Source: Coptis chinensis (Eukaryota > Streptophyta > Magnoliopsida > Ranunculales > Ranunculaceae). Taken from it: a DNA stretch of 64,000 nt. Numbering within the stretch: position 1 is the first letter of the stretch; each line of letters starts with the position of its first letter. Where the stretch lies: positions 86,833,001 through 86,897,000 of the forward strand of contig CM027383.1 in the NCBI GenBank assembly GCA_015680905.1. The letters run 5' to 3'. A program made the position numbers and the translations under genes. Below, one piece after another: positions 13,401-23,395 of this stretch. Below the pieces are notes generated by a model. The model did not search any database and was not told the DNA's origin. It saw nothing but the letters and a program-made list of their open reading frames with translations.

Positions 13401-13622
13401 TAAAGCCAATGGGTGTTTTATAAGCTGGTCACTTGTTGGTGTAAACTCTTTGTTATCATTCACTCTCTTTTCAACCATTGAAACACATGCAAAACCACCA
13501 CCTTTATTAAAACTTCCTCTTTTCCCCATGGGCAGTGTTGTTTCATTGAAACTTTTTTGTGATGAAGAGTACAAAGAAGGAATCTTTCTCCACACTAAAA
13601 CAGCTTGTTCCTCTTCTTTCAT
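463..13622 (-). CDS. EAAC: Plastid envelope ADP,ATP carrier-like protein (mitochondrial carrier family, EAAC/TAAC/PAPST group)
   Basis: Ten exons on the minus strand: 13622-13293, 12227-12171, 11570-11508, 11425-11369, 11271-11188, 9980-9912, 9833-9721, 9616-9447, 6683-6605, 562-463. They total 1122 bp (373 codons plus stop), all introns are GT-AG and all joins keep frame. The three carrier repeats each show the PX[DE]XX[RK] signature: PLDRIK (residues 101-106), PLDVLR (201-206) and PLDTVR (291-296), so six membrane helices are expected. Exon 1 adds about 80 residues rich in Ser/Lys/Gly before the first repeat, which fits a plastid transit peptide. The family exchanges adenine nucleotides or PAPS across plastid membranes; closest in my memory are the Arabidopsis At3g51870 and At5g01500 proteins, with length nearer the former. 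Intron 9 is 6.0 kb because of a LINE, intron 8 is 2.8 kb. No coding lesion was found. The exact substrate cannot be read from sequence. Confidence 0.95.
856..2534 (+). pseudogene. LINE ORF1 (DUF4283-type domain and CCHC zinc knuckle), broken
   Basis: ORF1 of the LINE encodes the RNA-binding protein that packages the element RNA. The N-terminal part (856-1206) ends at a TGA, and a frameshift before about 1235 moves the reading to the frame of 1244-2203. The 1244-2203 part carries the DUF4283-like region and a CX2CX4HX4C knuckle near 1660-1700, followed by a Lys/Arg-rich patch near 1815-1850. A further frameshift around 2200-2226 leads into the last segment, which ends at 2534. That stop overlaps the ATG of ORF2 as ATGA (2531-2534). 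Confidence 0.85.
2531..6145 (+). pseudogene. LINE ORF2 (endonuclease, reverse transcriptase, zf-RVT), broken
   Basis: ORF2 starts at the ATG at 2531 with the usual NVRG opening of plant L1 endonucleases. The active-site Glu (in LAEPK) and the GDFNVV motif are visible. The conserved SDH motif near 3177 is lost to a one-base deletion. The linker (3385-3771) and RT follow. A short deletion at about 3815-3830 removes the usual APGPDG region. RT motifs are recognisable: KVDISQAYDTLSWEF (near 4193), GLKQGDPLSPLLF (near 4369) and FADD (4514-4525). The thumb and zf-RVT region run from 4838 to about 5900 in several frames, with stops near 4829, 5450 and 5663. A local duplication of about 22 bp (CATGGATAAACCCTTGACAA) occurs at 5419 and 5455. 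No RNase H domain was recognised at the end. Confidence 0.88.
6150..6330. repeat. Fold-back (inverted-repeat) segment, MITE-like
   Basis: The stretch at 6196-6222 is the near-exact reverse complement of 6280-6305 (about 26 bp with two or three mismatches, loop about 57 bp). The motif GAGGAACCTCTAAAAT also occurs twice, near 6170 and 6239. This suggests a small palindromic element at the LINE 3' junction, within intron 9. No target-site duplication was established. Confidence 0.5.
6957..7280. repeat. Diverged tandem duplication in intron 8
   Basis: About 150 bp at 6957-7110 is repeated, with substitutions and small indels, at 7129-7280. Shared landmarks include AGGTTGTAAAGTCAGCTG and GATTGAACATGACAC. 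The copies are intronic and non-coding. Confidence 0.8.
7340..7455. repeat. TATCACTACAA-type short repeats followed by a (TA)n microsatellite
   Basis: Four or five degenerate copies of a TATCACTACAAATACAA-like unit run from about 7340 to 7425. A TA dinucleotide run of about 30 bp follows (7426-7455). The tract borders the retroelement remnant to its right and may mark its truncated 5' edge. Confidence 0.8.
7500..8710 (+). mobile_element. Internally deleted LTR-retrotransposon remnant in intron 8
   Basis: Two direct repeats, about 7530-7610 and 8625-8700, share the block TAGAATAGTGTGCCTCC and its flanks and look like LTR pieces. Between them are short gag-like and polyprotein-like pieces. The 7999-8292 reading frame contains FDKYEDESLLVEYEDP, an acidic stretch resembling the acidic linkers of Ty3/Gypsy polyproteins. 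A purine-rich tract with GGGAGAATAATGTAATAGG (8543-8561) looks like the polypurine tract / 3' LTR border. Most of gag-pol is missing, and the 5' LTR is truncated. Confidence 0.5.
8711..9446. other. Rest of intron 8, no gene seen
   Basis: AT-rich intronic sequence between the retroelement remnant and exon 8 of the carrier gene. I see no coding, RNA or element signature in it. Confidence 0.6.
9981..11187. other. Intron 5 of the carrier gene
   Basis: A 1207-bp GT-AG intron between exons 6 and 5. It contains a 64-bp tandem duplication (annotated separately) and, at about 10730-11130, AT-rich sequence that looks like old insertion debris. I could not assign that part to a family. Confidence 0.7.
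10541..10668. repeat. 64-bp tandem duplication in intron 5
   Basis: Copy one is 10541-10604 and copy two is 10605-10668. They share the blocks GAACCTGGAC and ACATGTCCACCAGTCCAGAT with only a few mismatches. A partial third start follows at 10669. Confidence 0.9.
11571..13292. other. Introns 1 and 2 of the carrier gene
   Basis: Intron 2 (11571-12170) and intron 1 (12228-13292) flank the 57-bp exon 2. Both are AT-rich with GT-AG ends on the minus strand. No repeats or embedded elements were recognised. Confidence 0.8.
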
Positions 13623-13881
13623 TGTTTTGAAGAAGAAGAAGAAGTTTGAAAGAATGAAAAAAATGGAAGGAGATAAGGAAACAAAGAAGAGAGGGAAATA
13701 TAAAGAAAACAGTAAATAAATTAAGTTTGATGTGTTTAATTAGATGCTAAATTTATTGATTAATTAATCTGGAATTGTTCTTGTTTCGTTTACGTGTTTA
13801 AGTTTAACTAGATTTTTGGACCCGGTTTAACGAACGGTGACCGTTTTTAAATAATTTTTTTCCATTTTATTATTTTTATTA
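13623..13881 (-). promoter_or_regulatory. Short promoter / 5' UTR region of the carrier gene
   Basis: Only about 260 bp separate the carrier ATG (13622) from the start of homology with the composite element at about 13882. On the minus strand the 5' leader is pyrimidine-rich, and a weak TATA-like TTTATATTTCC lies near 13694-13704. The assignment is positional; no transcription start is proven. Confidence 0.45.
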
Positions 13882-14101
13882 GGGTCCTGTATTGGGCGCC
13901 ACCAGAATTGGATTGGACAGCCTCCAACCCAAGCCCAAACAGCAAATCTCAAACAAAAGCCTAATACACCCCCATCTACCATCGCGAAACCGGGAAAACC
14001 TACTCTAACCGGTCATCTCTCTCGCGATTTCTCACTCAAAACCCAACAAAAACCCTCTCGCGATTCTCTCACAATTATCCTTCAATTCAACAGAACATAA
14101 G

Positions 14102-14179
14102 CATTTTCTCACAACAACAAAGCATTGTGAGTTGTTGCGACATTTTATCACAACAACAAAGCATTGTGAGTTTTCGTTA
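14102..14179. repeat. 39-bp tandem duplication
   Basis: Two adjacent copies, 14102-14140 and 14141-14179, share CACAACAACAAAGCATTGTG. They lie in the 5' part of the composite element. Confidence 0.9.
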
Positions 14180-14334
14180 TTTTAGTTAAATATTTAGTAA
14201 AAAATGTTTTTTTTTTTTTATTATTCATTTGATGGTTTTATGGTATGTTTGTTATTTCAGCATCTACTGTTGAGTCTTTGTTGTTTACAAACTTTTGTTG
14301 CGAGTTGCAAGTTGGACATTGATGAGATAATTGA

Positions 14335-14620
14335 TTTTGTGTGTGTGTGTGTTGAGAGCTGCGAGTTACGAGTTGCGAGTTTGTGTGTTGCGAGATAGTT
14401 GCGAGTTGCGAGTTTGTGTGTTTGTGTGTGTGTGTTGCTGCTCACAATAAGCCCATCTGTTGAATTTGTAAGTCTGTTGAATATATCTGTTGAGTTTGTT
14501 GAATACATCTGTTGAATATAAGTCTGTGTTGAATACATCTGTTGAGTTTGTAACTCGCCATGCGAGTTTGTGTGTTGCTCACAAAAAATCCATCTGTTGA
14601 ATTTGTCCCCTGACTTATAT
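14335..14620. repeat. GT-rich / TTGCGAGT / CTGTTGAAT low-complexity tract
   Basis: A (GT)n run is followed by repeated GAGTTGCGAGTT motifs, another GT-rich run, and repeats of CTGTTGAATATA / CTGTTGAGTTTG. It is simple-sequence DNA without coding potential. Confidence 0.85.
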
Positions 14621-15500
14621 GCTGGACATGTCAAAAGTTTTGGCAGATTTTGGTATGAAACTGTTTTGTTCATAAGTCACCATGACTTATTGTGAGCAAC
14701 ACACACACAAACACAATCCACACTTTTTCGATGGACGATAGCCTAGGAAGTCCATAATATGAACCCTCTTATTGGTCAGTTAAATCTCGGAGCGTCTTTG
14801 TCCTCTTTTTGTCTATTGTCAACTATATAATTGTGCCTACACATATGATGAAGTGGGCTTCACTTTTTTGTGTTTATAATATTCTTGTTGTTATTTGAAC
14901 AATTAACATGTCCTTTGAGTTTCTTTTCTCATTTGGATGCATTTACTCAATGATGTAAACGAGTTAGTGCATTAATATGGTAAACATGGATAGTGAATTA
15001 GCAAGAGAAGGTTGTGTTGTGTCATGCCTTGCGGATTGTGATAGCAAGCTAGTATTGTCTTGTGGAGTGTCGTATTTTCTTAACAATGCATGCAAAATTG
15101 GACATATTTGGGGTTTATAAGATATTTGTGCATTTGAAGCTATTTAATATACGCCTCGGTCATTGTATGATATTAAGTGAAGAAGAGACGCAAATCTTGA
15201 CTCTGTTAGAATTCATGTATATCATTGTGTACACTTGCGTTTTGTTTGTTATTGTTACTTGAGTTCAGGTATCATAGATTATTATTGTGGAATATTGAGG
15301 AACTTACTTATGATGTCTCAGCCAAGGTCCATCAGGTTTAGTAGAGCTAGGATATCTGTTTTCTTTGGATATCTGTTTTCTTTGATTAAGAAACTTAACA
15401 TGAACTTCTCTACTCTAGCTATATCAGTGCTCAGATAAATATATATAAAATGAGTTCATTGGCCTATCTAGCTAGTGCTTGTGGTGTTCACATGTGTTTT

Positions 15501-16094
15501 TGTTGGAAATAAGGCTGGATAAACGTCCACCAGGATAAAGATAAACCACCAAGATAAGGATAACCACCAGGTATTAGGATGAGTGTAGGACTCTATCCTA
15601 TCTGATATTAGATGAGTATATGACTCTATCCTATCTGATATTAGATGAGTATAGGACTCTATCTTATCCAATATTGAGGAGGTGGGAGAGCTCTATAAAT
15701 AGACCCCCCACCCCTCACATATTGATCATCCCAACAAAGAAAATCTCTCTCTCCTTTAATGGTGGCCTCCAACATTTTCTAAAGGAGAAGCTAGTAATTT
15801 GTGGAGATTCCATAGGTGGTAACCTCCCTAGCCATTGTCGGTTATTGGTTCGTGAACAAAAGTTGCTTCCCGTTCGTGGTTGGAACTTGACTCCAGCTAA
15901 GTTGAGAAGAAGAACATCTTGAGTGTGCCAAGAACATCATCTTCTCCTATAAATCAAAGCTTGGAACTTCAAATTGAAAGCTGTGACCAAGGTAATGATC
16001 TTACTTCATTCATTGCTACTATTTTATGCATGTGATATAGTGTAATTATACATATCGTAGGAATCATGCATGAGATATCGGTAAAAACCCTACA
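15501..16094 (+). repeat. Copia 5' LTR
   Basis: It begins TGTTGGAAAT and ends CCCTACA. It is about 32 bp longer than the 3' LTR because one unit (GATATTAGATGAGTATA with flanks) is duplicated near 15595-15660. A TATA-like CTCTATAAATAGACC at 15691-15705 is the likely promoter. Confidence 0.95.
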
Positions 16095-16110
16095 TTGACA
16101 TCAAGCCAGG
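16095..16110 (+). other. Copia primer-binding site (degenerate initiator-Met tRNA type)
   Basis: TTGACATCAAGCCAGG directly follows the 5' LTR. It resembles the usual TATCAGAGC-containing initiator-methionine site with two transitions and a one-base deletion. Confidence 0.7.
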
Positions 16111-16467
16111 TTTTCCATGGTTTGCATGCTTTTGTTTGTAGTTTTGATCTTGTGATCTACATTTTTTTTGGAAAACTGTTTTTTTTTCAAAATCTTTTAA
16201 TTAATTTTTAAATAATAATTAGGTTGTTTAAAATTAATTAGAAATTGCATTTTTTTTTTTTGCAAAATAAATTATTTATGGGAAATAATTTGGCTATTTT
16301 AGTGGAAATTTTTTTTTCCTTTAAATTTTTTATTTTTCCACGATTAAAAATTGACATTAGAATGTTTATTTTTACCATGCAGTAATTATTTAAATCTAGA
16401 TTTTTACTATTGCATGTAAATAAAATTGTATGTTTTCTATCAACGGTCATATGAAAACTAAGGCACA

Positions 16468-16864
16468 ATGCCTAAGTCGCATAGACCCAAGACTTATAGG
16501 AAAATTGAACCAAATCTTGGGAGACGGGCTTCAAAGAAACGCATGACTGCAAAGCAATATAGGAGAGTTTTGCAGCGTACTGTCTTGAAATCTGATAAGA
16601 TAAAGACAGAGCCACCATCACCAAAATATACACCAAAGAGCCCTAGTCCTATTCAGGATAGGAATGAGGCTCGACCACTTAAATCTCTCCTACATCGACA
16701 TGGGGGACGATCTTTGAGGAACCAAATCCATATGATGTGTTATCGTGGTTTATTTTCCCATCTCACAGAAAACAGAGGAAGTGGCTAGTAATTTTCAAAT
16801 AGCCGATAGTGATCGTGAGGATGAGGATGACTCCCGGCACCTAGGACGCTTCTATGTTCATGGT
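16468..16864 (+). pseudogene. Small basic ORF between 5' LTR and gag of the Copia element
   Basis: An ATG at 16468 opens 106 codons to 16788. The product is Lys/Arg-rich at the start, followed by a Pro/Ser-rich segment (PPSPKYTPKSPSP). After an apparent one-base shift near 16770 another frame continues into an acidic tail (DSDREDEDDS) and stops at about 16864, which suggests an original protein of about 130 residues. I do not recognise the family. It precedes gag in the same orientation, so it could be an extra element-borne protein, a leader peptide, or a captured fragment. Confidence 0.4.
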
Positions 16865-17130
16865 TGATCGCTCTTTTAGTTCCACATTGTTTTGAAAGAT
16901 AGAAAACTCTTTTGTGTAGAAACAATTTTATTAAATGGAAATTTAAGTAGTAGATTTTTTGCATATTCTATGCTATTGATAGTCAAATGCATTGATTTTA
17001 TTTAATGGCTAGAATCATGCTAGTAGATTATCATGATAATCTCATATGTGAAAATGTGGATTACTTAGATTTATTTTAAGAGATGATTCTTATTCGTAGT
17101 ATCTTATTTTTGGAATTCAAACTTGATAGA

Positions 17131-18039
17131 ATGGCACCCGATGGAAAATCCCCGTTTACGATGCTACCTGAAAAGGACTTGTTAAACGATAAGAATTACG
17201 AACTTTGGTCTAGGAAAGTTAGGCTAATTCTGGCAGATAGGAAGGTCATTGACGTAATAACTGAGATAGTAGCAGAGCCTACCGCCGAAGGAATAACACA
17301 AGCTACTTATACTGCTACACTTAGGAAGTACAATGAGTATACAAGCAGAGACAATGTTGCCCGCATTGCCATACTTGGCACCATGAGGAATGACTTCATG
17401 ATGCGATATGATGGCCTTGGATCGGCTAAAGAGCTATGGGAAGCAGTAAAGGCGGACCTTGGAGGTACTACTACTGCACAGCTGAGGAGGCTACAAATGA
17501 GCTTTGACAAATTTATCAAGCTGCCCCATACCTCTATGACACAACATTGCACGGTGATGAGGAACATGGTTGCTGAGTTAGCCCAAGCAGGACAGGTTTT
17601 GTCAAATGAACAGCAAATTCAAGCTATCATTAGGTCTTTACCTAAAACTTGGGAACAATTTCGTCTTATCTTAACGCATGACGATAGTATCACAAACTTT
17701 GCACAGGTGCAGAGGAAATGTGAGCTTGAGGAACAAAGACTTCTCAATGAAAAGCCTGTTGTTCAAACTGAAGCAAATGTTGTCAACTCCAAAAAGAGGA
17801 AGGCTCCTTGGAACAAGAAAAGTGGAAAAGGGAAAGGCAAGGAAAAGGCCAAGCCTGACCCACAACAAAAGAAACCTAGGAAGTCGATAGACATGACTAG
17901 TGTTGAATGCTTCCGTTGTCATCGATGGGACACTACGCTTAGGCATGTCCTTCTCCCCGAGGTAAGTTTTACTTTAAGTACTCATCAATGTGATAAAATA
18001 TTGTCATGTTGTCTGATTCATCACAATATTGGATTGTAG
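17131..18039 (+). pseudogene. Copia gag (UBN2-type) with broken zinc knuckle
   Basis: The frame is open from 17083, but the ATG at 17131 fits gag better. The protein shows the usual NYELWSRKVRLIL opening, the GSAKELWEAVKADLG region and a basic KGKGKEKAK stretch. The CCHC knuckle starts as CFRCH at about 17908, but a one-base deletion shifts the frame before the HX4C half, so the knuckle and the gag-pol continuity are lost. Gag would form the cytoplasmic virus-like particle. Confidence 0.88.
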
Positions 18040-19045
18040 ATTCAGCAGAATGCCACACAAAGCCGATAGGTCCCCGCTTGAAGATTTTCAAAACTTCCAC
18101 AAGGAACTTCGGAGAGTCCACATGGGAAACCAAAGTGTAGCTGATATTTTGGGCACATGCACTTGTAGGTTGGATTTTATGAAATGGAGATCCATCCTTA
18201 TTGAAGAAGTACTCTTTGTACCCTCAATTAGGAGAAATCTTTTATTAGTTTTGAAATTACTTCAAGAATCCTATGTGTTTAATTTTTCCCATAACTCACT
18301 TGAGATATCTTTAAATAACAGTTTGATAGGTCATGCTTATTTAATGAATTCTTTTATGACATTACACTTAGCACAAACTGAAGTTTTTATGTCTAAAATG
18401 GTTGGTTGCCAATTGTGGCATGCTAGACTAGGACATATTGGACACAGTAGGATAGACCGCTTAGCAAGGGGAGGGTTGTTAGGTAACTTAACCTCTGTTA
18501 AAATGGAAACATGTGAAAGTTGTCTTGCTGGAAAAGCCACCAAGAAACCTTTTGGGAAAGCCCAAAGGGCAACTTATTCACTCTGACATCTGTGGACCAA
18601 TGAATGTAACAGCAAGGCATGGGGCTTTGTATTTCATTACCTTCATAGACTATACACATTATAGGACCGTGTACTTGATGTCTCACAAATCAGACGCCTT
18701 GGAGTGTTTTAAAAAGTACAAGAACCTTGTTGAGAATCAACTTGATAGGACAATAAAGGCCTTAAGAACTGACCGCGGACGTGAGTATCTTTCTGATGAG
18801 TTTAAGGAACTCTGTGAAAATAAGGGTATAGCTAGACAACTAACTATTCCTTATACCCCTCAGCAGAATGGTGTCTCTGAGAGAAGGGTTCCTGCTGGAA
18901 ATGGTTAGATCTATGATGGCTCAAGCTAACTTGCCCATCTCATTTTGGGGTGATGCATTGTTAATGGCTGCGCACATACTTAACCTAGTTTCTTCAAAAT
19001 CTGTTGACAAAACACCCTATGAACTATGGACTGGTAGACAACCCA
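18024..19045 (+). pseudogene. Copia pol, part 1: protease trace, GAG-pre-integrase, integrase core
   Basis: The aspartic protease is represented by WIVDS at 18030-18044, after which the sequence is out of frame or deleted. The pre-integrase zinc-binding region (WHARLGHIGH ... CESCLAGK) is intact at 18415-18530. A frameshift near 18570 moves to the integrase core: HSDICGP (first Asp, near 18580), LRTDRGREY (second Asp, near 18765) and the NGVSERR region (Glu, near 18865). A second frameshift at about 18885-18900 follows. The frame continues to PYELWTGRQPILN and stops at the hAT-like insertion. Confidence 0.88.
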
Positions 19046-19053
19046 TTTTGAAC
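19046..19053. other. 8-bp target-site duplication of the hAT-like element
   Basis: TTTTGAAC at 19046-19053 is repeated at 23973-23980, exactly flanking 19054-23972. Beyond the right copy the Copia integrase reading resumes (LRPWGCA), confirming the insertion point. Confidence 0.88.
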
Positions 19054-19064
19054 CATAGTACAAA

Positions 19065-19225
19065 ATCGCGATATATCGCGATAAATATCGAGATTTCAGA
19101 GATGGGTATATAAATATCGCGATATTAATTTGGATAAATACCAGTGTAAGTATCGACGATATTTGTAGATATATCGCGATATATCGACGATATAAAAAGT
19201 TTTTGTTTTAATCACGATATTTTCA
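19065..19225. repeat. Left subterminal repeat array of the hAT-like element
   Basis: Repeated ATATCGCGATAT and TATCGACGATAT palindromic motifs fill this stretch. The right end (23703-23965) mirrors it. Such subterminal repeats are typical transposase-binding arrays in hAT and similar elements. Confidence 0.8.
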
Positions 19226-19499
19226 AATATTTGGTGGTGCTGGTGGCGAGGGAAAGAAACTGGAGAGTTTCGCAAACCGACGAACAAACTAAAAAAAGGT
19301 TGGTAGTGTTTGCCATGATAACTGTAACCTTGAACAATCCGCTGAGATACATTATATGGAAGTTGACGATGTTTTGTTTTGGATTATTTTATACTTTTTG
19401 CATTATTTGTGACAAGATAGATTCATCTCTCGCTTTTCGAGGGTATATCTTAAGTCGAGAAGCACATCAACCTCGCCAACAAAAGCTTTTTCGCACCAC

Positions 19500-20780
19500 T
19501 AATGGCTCCTCGCCGTATGATGATGCTCTTTTTTAAAACAAACTTATTGTCCGCTATTTTTATCACCTCCATCAACTTTGCTTTACTTGTATGGTTTCTC
19601 AACCGCAGTAAAAAATCAATAATCGATCAAATTATAGATGCCACTTTTGTTGGAAATTTACTTACCGAATCAAGAGTAAGATTGTGTTACCGAGTTATTT
19701 TCGTGTTTAGCGTAAACCGATTAATGATTTTTCTATGTCTTGTTGATCGAAATTGGCTAGAGAAATGGACGGAAGGGAAAGGAATGCCCAAACAATGGGT
19801 AGTATAAAAGATTCAAATGGGCGAGCAGCTTCTTCACGCCATGATGGGAAAGATCAATGTTTGCAAGTATTGGCTTGAGGAGCTCAAACTCCCTGTAGAT
19901 GAGAGAGACGATGAAGGTAAGTTTAAATTTGTGGAATTTCACAACAGATTAAATTATAGATACATTGTGACCATTGTAATAACTAAACCTGCAATGACTT
20001 GTTTTGGAGTAGAAAGAGTGGTATATATAGAACTTTGTTATTGTTATACGTACTCCTTCAATGTGGGGTTCACAAGGATGATAGATATCTTTGTTTGTGT
20101 AGGAAGCAGAAGTTTAGATTGTAAATTTTGTAGCATCTCTTCTAATCTAACAAGATGATCCAAAACTAATTATGTCAAATTCTTAATAATTTCGTTAAGA
20201 TAATGGATTTAAAAAAAATTCCCTATAATATATGTCCAACTTCTTACGTGAATTAATAATACCAACTATGATGTCTAATGTTGTAGAGTAGTTTGTGTTT
20301 GATTACAAGACATTGATTACACATCTTAGTTGGTATTACACAACTATTTTCCAAGATGTTGTGTGACCCACTCAATTGAATTTTAATTTTAAAATTCATG
20401 AAAGTATTACTAGTAGTATGCAACTCCAAGTGTCACGATAGTAATCGAAGTCTTAGTAAGATAATGTGTCCGCTTTGATTTGCTACTGTTGAAAACATTT
20501 CATGTAAGAGTTCTTTTAAGGTAAAGCCGGTCTTGATGCTAATTGAGAATAACCGATACTATCATGTGCTATTCATGATTTGTTTTGTCGTGCTTTTCTG
20601 TCCCCCCACTCCTCGACCTTTTTTTTTTCCACGAAGTTACTCCTTTGTTTCATGCAATACTTCAAGGACACCCAAGCACGTAGCCTATCTTATTGAGAAT
20701 GGTGCCGATCCCCGCTTGATCGACTTGACATAATGCTAATGCTTTGCATGTTGCTCTAATGAAGGGTTTAGGTTTTCCCT
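19500..20780 (+). pseudogene. Captured fragment of an ankyrin-repeat protein gene
   Basis: An exon-like piece ending at about 19917 encodes an ankyrin repeat (INVCKYWLEELKLPVDERDDEG) followed by a GTAAG donor. A second exon-like piece at about 20637-20768 encodes the next repeat (PKHVAYLIENGADPRLIDLT, then ALHVALMKG after a one-base shift). An upstream part at 19501-19806 is too damaged for confident reading. Retained introns show capture at the DNA level. It resembles plant ankyrin proteins that begin MAPDAS, but it cannot make a full protein. Confidence 0.7.
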
Positions 20781-21079
20781 TCCCCTACATCATTTTCATT
20801 TTATTTTAAGAAAGTGGACATTGTGTCATTCTCGTTATTTGGTACCTTTTTGTGTGTGTGTGATTATATGGTATTGTATTGATTTAAGTTTGTTCTCGAC
20901 CGATATGTACCGTTGGTATGTGTTTAACTTTTACCAAGAATTTACAATTGAAGTGGGAAGGAGAAATAGAATTGCTAATGAGAGACCCACACATAACCCT
21001 TTTAGCGTCTCTGTTTTAAGTAAAACTTATAATGGTTTGTCTCAGATAGTTCATATTAGCTTCCATGCATGTTTATAAT

Positions 21080-22620
21080 CCAGTGTGGAAGGATATTTAG
21101 GTGGATGAGAAACACATAGATTTGGTTTTCCGTAGGTTTCATGCCGTCTCTGGCTTGTATTGCTTAGTTCATGACATCATAAAGAGGGATGATAGTGCTC
21201 TTGATTTATTTTGGGGTTCTTTGGACCTCTTTCTAATGGGAAGATTGTACATTTTTCTGGCCTCACCGATTGGTTAGATACCATTCCCCTTTGCGAGAAA
21301 GGAAAGATAGGCATTTCCTGTCTATCAGCATGGACGGAAATTTTCTTCTCATTCCTGTCTCTCTTTCCTCTTGGGTCCTTATCATAACTGTGATTGTCCC
21401 ATAACTAATCTACTTGGTGGATTTGGAGATCTAAATCTTCCAAGATTGCTATCTTCCTTTGCTTTACAAGGTCTACATCTTGACATGTTTATTCTTTGAT
21501 TGGTCTTTTGACTAACTTTTGACTTAACTTTGTCCTCTTTCTTCTTTTTCGTGTATTTATTCAACTTTTATACCTTTAATTAGTCTTTTCTTTCAATATT
21601 TACTGGCCAAGAAAGGAATTTTCAATAACAAGATAGAAACTACCATAAGCATCTTGGTTACGTTGGCCCCTAGGTCTTGGTTTCGATCCTTACCATCACT
21701 TGGGGAAGGGGGATTCTGGATCTAGGTGTTAAAATAGTGGAAGAACATTATCCTGGACCGTACTTATTTTATTTGTTCATTAAAAATATCAAATTTCCTA
21801 GGGCAAAATTAGTTTACCTAAATAAAATTTAGGAGAATTATCCATAACTCCTAGTTGTTTGTTACAACATTAAATGGTATTTACTTATTCAATGATATTT
21901 ACTTATTCAGTCAAAGATTCTTCTAGGCGCACCCAAACACTATTCAGTCAAATAAGCAATAACATAGGTAATGAATAAATGTTTTTATAAGATAACATGC
22001 ATCTAAGAGATATGTTTTGGTTGTGTGCCATGGTAAAGTCATTTGGTTTGCATATTAGGTAATGTTAGGATTTATTATTGGTTTAATTATCAAGTGTCCA
22101 GGTTATATGTTTTTTATATTTTATTTGCACATGACTTTAAATTAATTTGAATGGCTAATGTAATTTAACTTGGTATTCAGATTCTATGGATGAATTGATA
22201 GTTATAGAATTTATGTTTGTCTTTTTGTTGTGTTTTTTTTTTCTTTCTTATTTTACCATATGAGTATTTTAGGCGCAATACAGGTGGTCAAAAAGTTGAA
22301 TAAACAAAGGAAACTCTGTCAAAATATTTTTAGCTCTTTTGTTTTATAAACAAGCAAGTTAGTGTTAAAAATAGATTACAATGGTAAAATTGTCTAAATG
22401 ATTTATACCGTTATTTCTAAGTATAAGGAAGATATGATTTTCATTGGTTGAGGCATGAATATTAGAATTAGATGTAGGAAAAGCGCCCGACACAGTTAAT
22501 GCAACATTGGAATATCAATAAAAGCTTGGAGTTTCTTTTTACTCTTGTCAGTTCATCTTCTTCTTTAGTTGTTAATATTCTTGATATCACTCAAAGTACA
22601 ATTTTATTCTTAATAGTCAG
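21080..22620. other. Unassigned interior of the hAT-like element
   Basis: About 1.5 kb of AT-rich sequence. No ORF, repeat or RNA signature was recognised. It may be intronic DNA carried along with the captured fragments. Confidence 0.4.
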
Positions 22621-22639
22621 TTCATCACCCTTTGCCTGC

Positions 22640-23085
22640 ATGCTAAAGGCTCTAGATCTTCTCGAGTACCTTCTTTCTATCAAGGGTGAGGACAAACCAA
22701 GACCATTCTATTCTGTTTTATTTATGCTTCCCCTATTGTCCCAAATAACAACCTCCATTGAAGGATGTAAAATCCTGGCTTCAACCAAAGGGCTGCAATA
22801 TGTTGTAGATTGCCTGATCAAGATGATGGATGCGGTTTATGGCAGTGATGGGGAGGATACTAGTGGGAGCATAGTTTTGGCAAGTGATGTAATTGAACAC
22901 GCCATATTGACAACCGATGAAGTGGATTGAGTTGTGTTGGTCGTCTCCTCCTCAAGACGTTAGAGTGTTGGATAGACTCTATAGGCGCGCAGGCATCTAT
23001 GGACATCGTGGTTACAGCCTTCACGCTTCATCATGGATTCAATCATCACAACAAGATCTAATAGATGCTTATATGATTGAACGCT
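22640..23085 (+). pseudogene. Unrecognised captured coding fragment
   Basis: A reading frame ending at 22930 encodes a Leu/Ile-rich, helical-looking segment (KALDLLEYLLSIKGEDKPRP ... EGCKILASTKGLQYVVDCL). In a neighbouring frame 22925-23085 continues with VRVLDRLYRRAGIYGHRGYS and a stop after DAYMIER. The composition looks like a conserved alpha-solenoid-type host protein and not like an element gene, but I cannot name it. It is probably exon-derived sequence captured by the hAT-like element. Confidence 0.5.
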
Positions 23086-23282
23086 AAGTGCAAGTGCAAC
23101 AAGTATTGTAATATGTAGAAAAAAAATTCAAGATTCATTGTTAAAGAATGAAAAGTCAATGTAATATGTAGGAATTATGAGGTGTATTTTTGAGTATTAT
23201 AGAGTAATTTATATTAAAAGTATGATGCGGAGGGAATAATATATTTATATATATTATGCACGGTCCAACACTTAATCGGGAA

Positions 23283-23395
23283 AACTCATGGAAGATCGTT
23301 ATAACATAACACCTTGTCTAGAACGAGGTGATAACCTTCAGGACTCATGATAGATCGTTACAACATAACACCTCATCCAGAATGAGGTGACAACC
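23283..23395. repeat. About 58-bp tandem duplication inside the hAT-like element
   Basis: Two diverged copies share ACTCATG, AGATCGTTA, ACATAACACCT and GAGGTGA in the same order (23283-23340 and 23341-23395). A TATAAATACA motif near 23465 could be promoter-like. The tract may come from an older LTR. Confidence 0.65.

Larger units (their letters stand above)
13883..15495 (+). other. Non-coding 5' part of composite element copy 1
   Basis: About 1.6 kb without a convincing ORF. It starts with a CT-rich, CCCAAGCCC-containing stretch shared with 47311-47480. It then carries a 39-bp tandem duplication (14102-14140 and 14141-14179) and GT-rich, TTGCGAGT- and CTGTTGAAT-rich low-complexity DNA (about 14335-14620). 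It probably represents the promoter, untranslated exons and introns ahead of the PMD gene. Continuity resumes after the Copia insertion at 29237. Confidence 0.55.

Noticed and set aside
13297-13719. 140-codon plus-strand ORF overlapping the carrier gene start
   Set aside because: It is antisense to exon 1, whose minus-strand translation is clearly a carrier protein with correct splice junctions.
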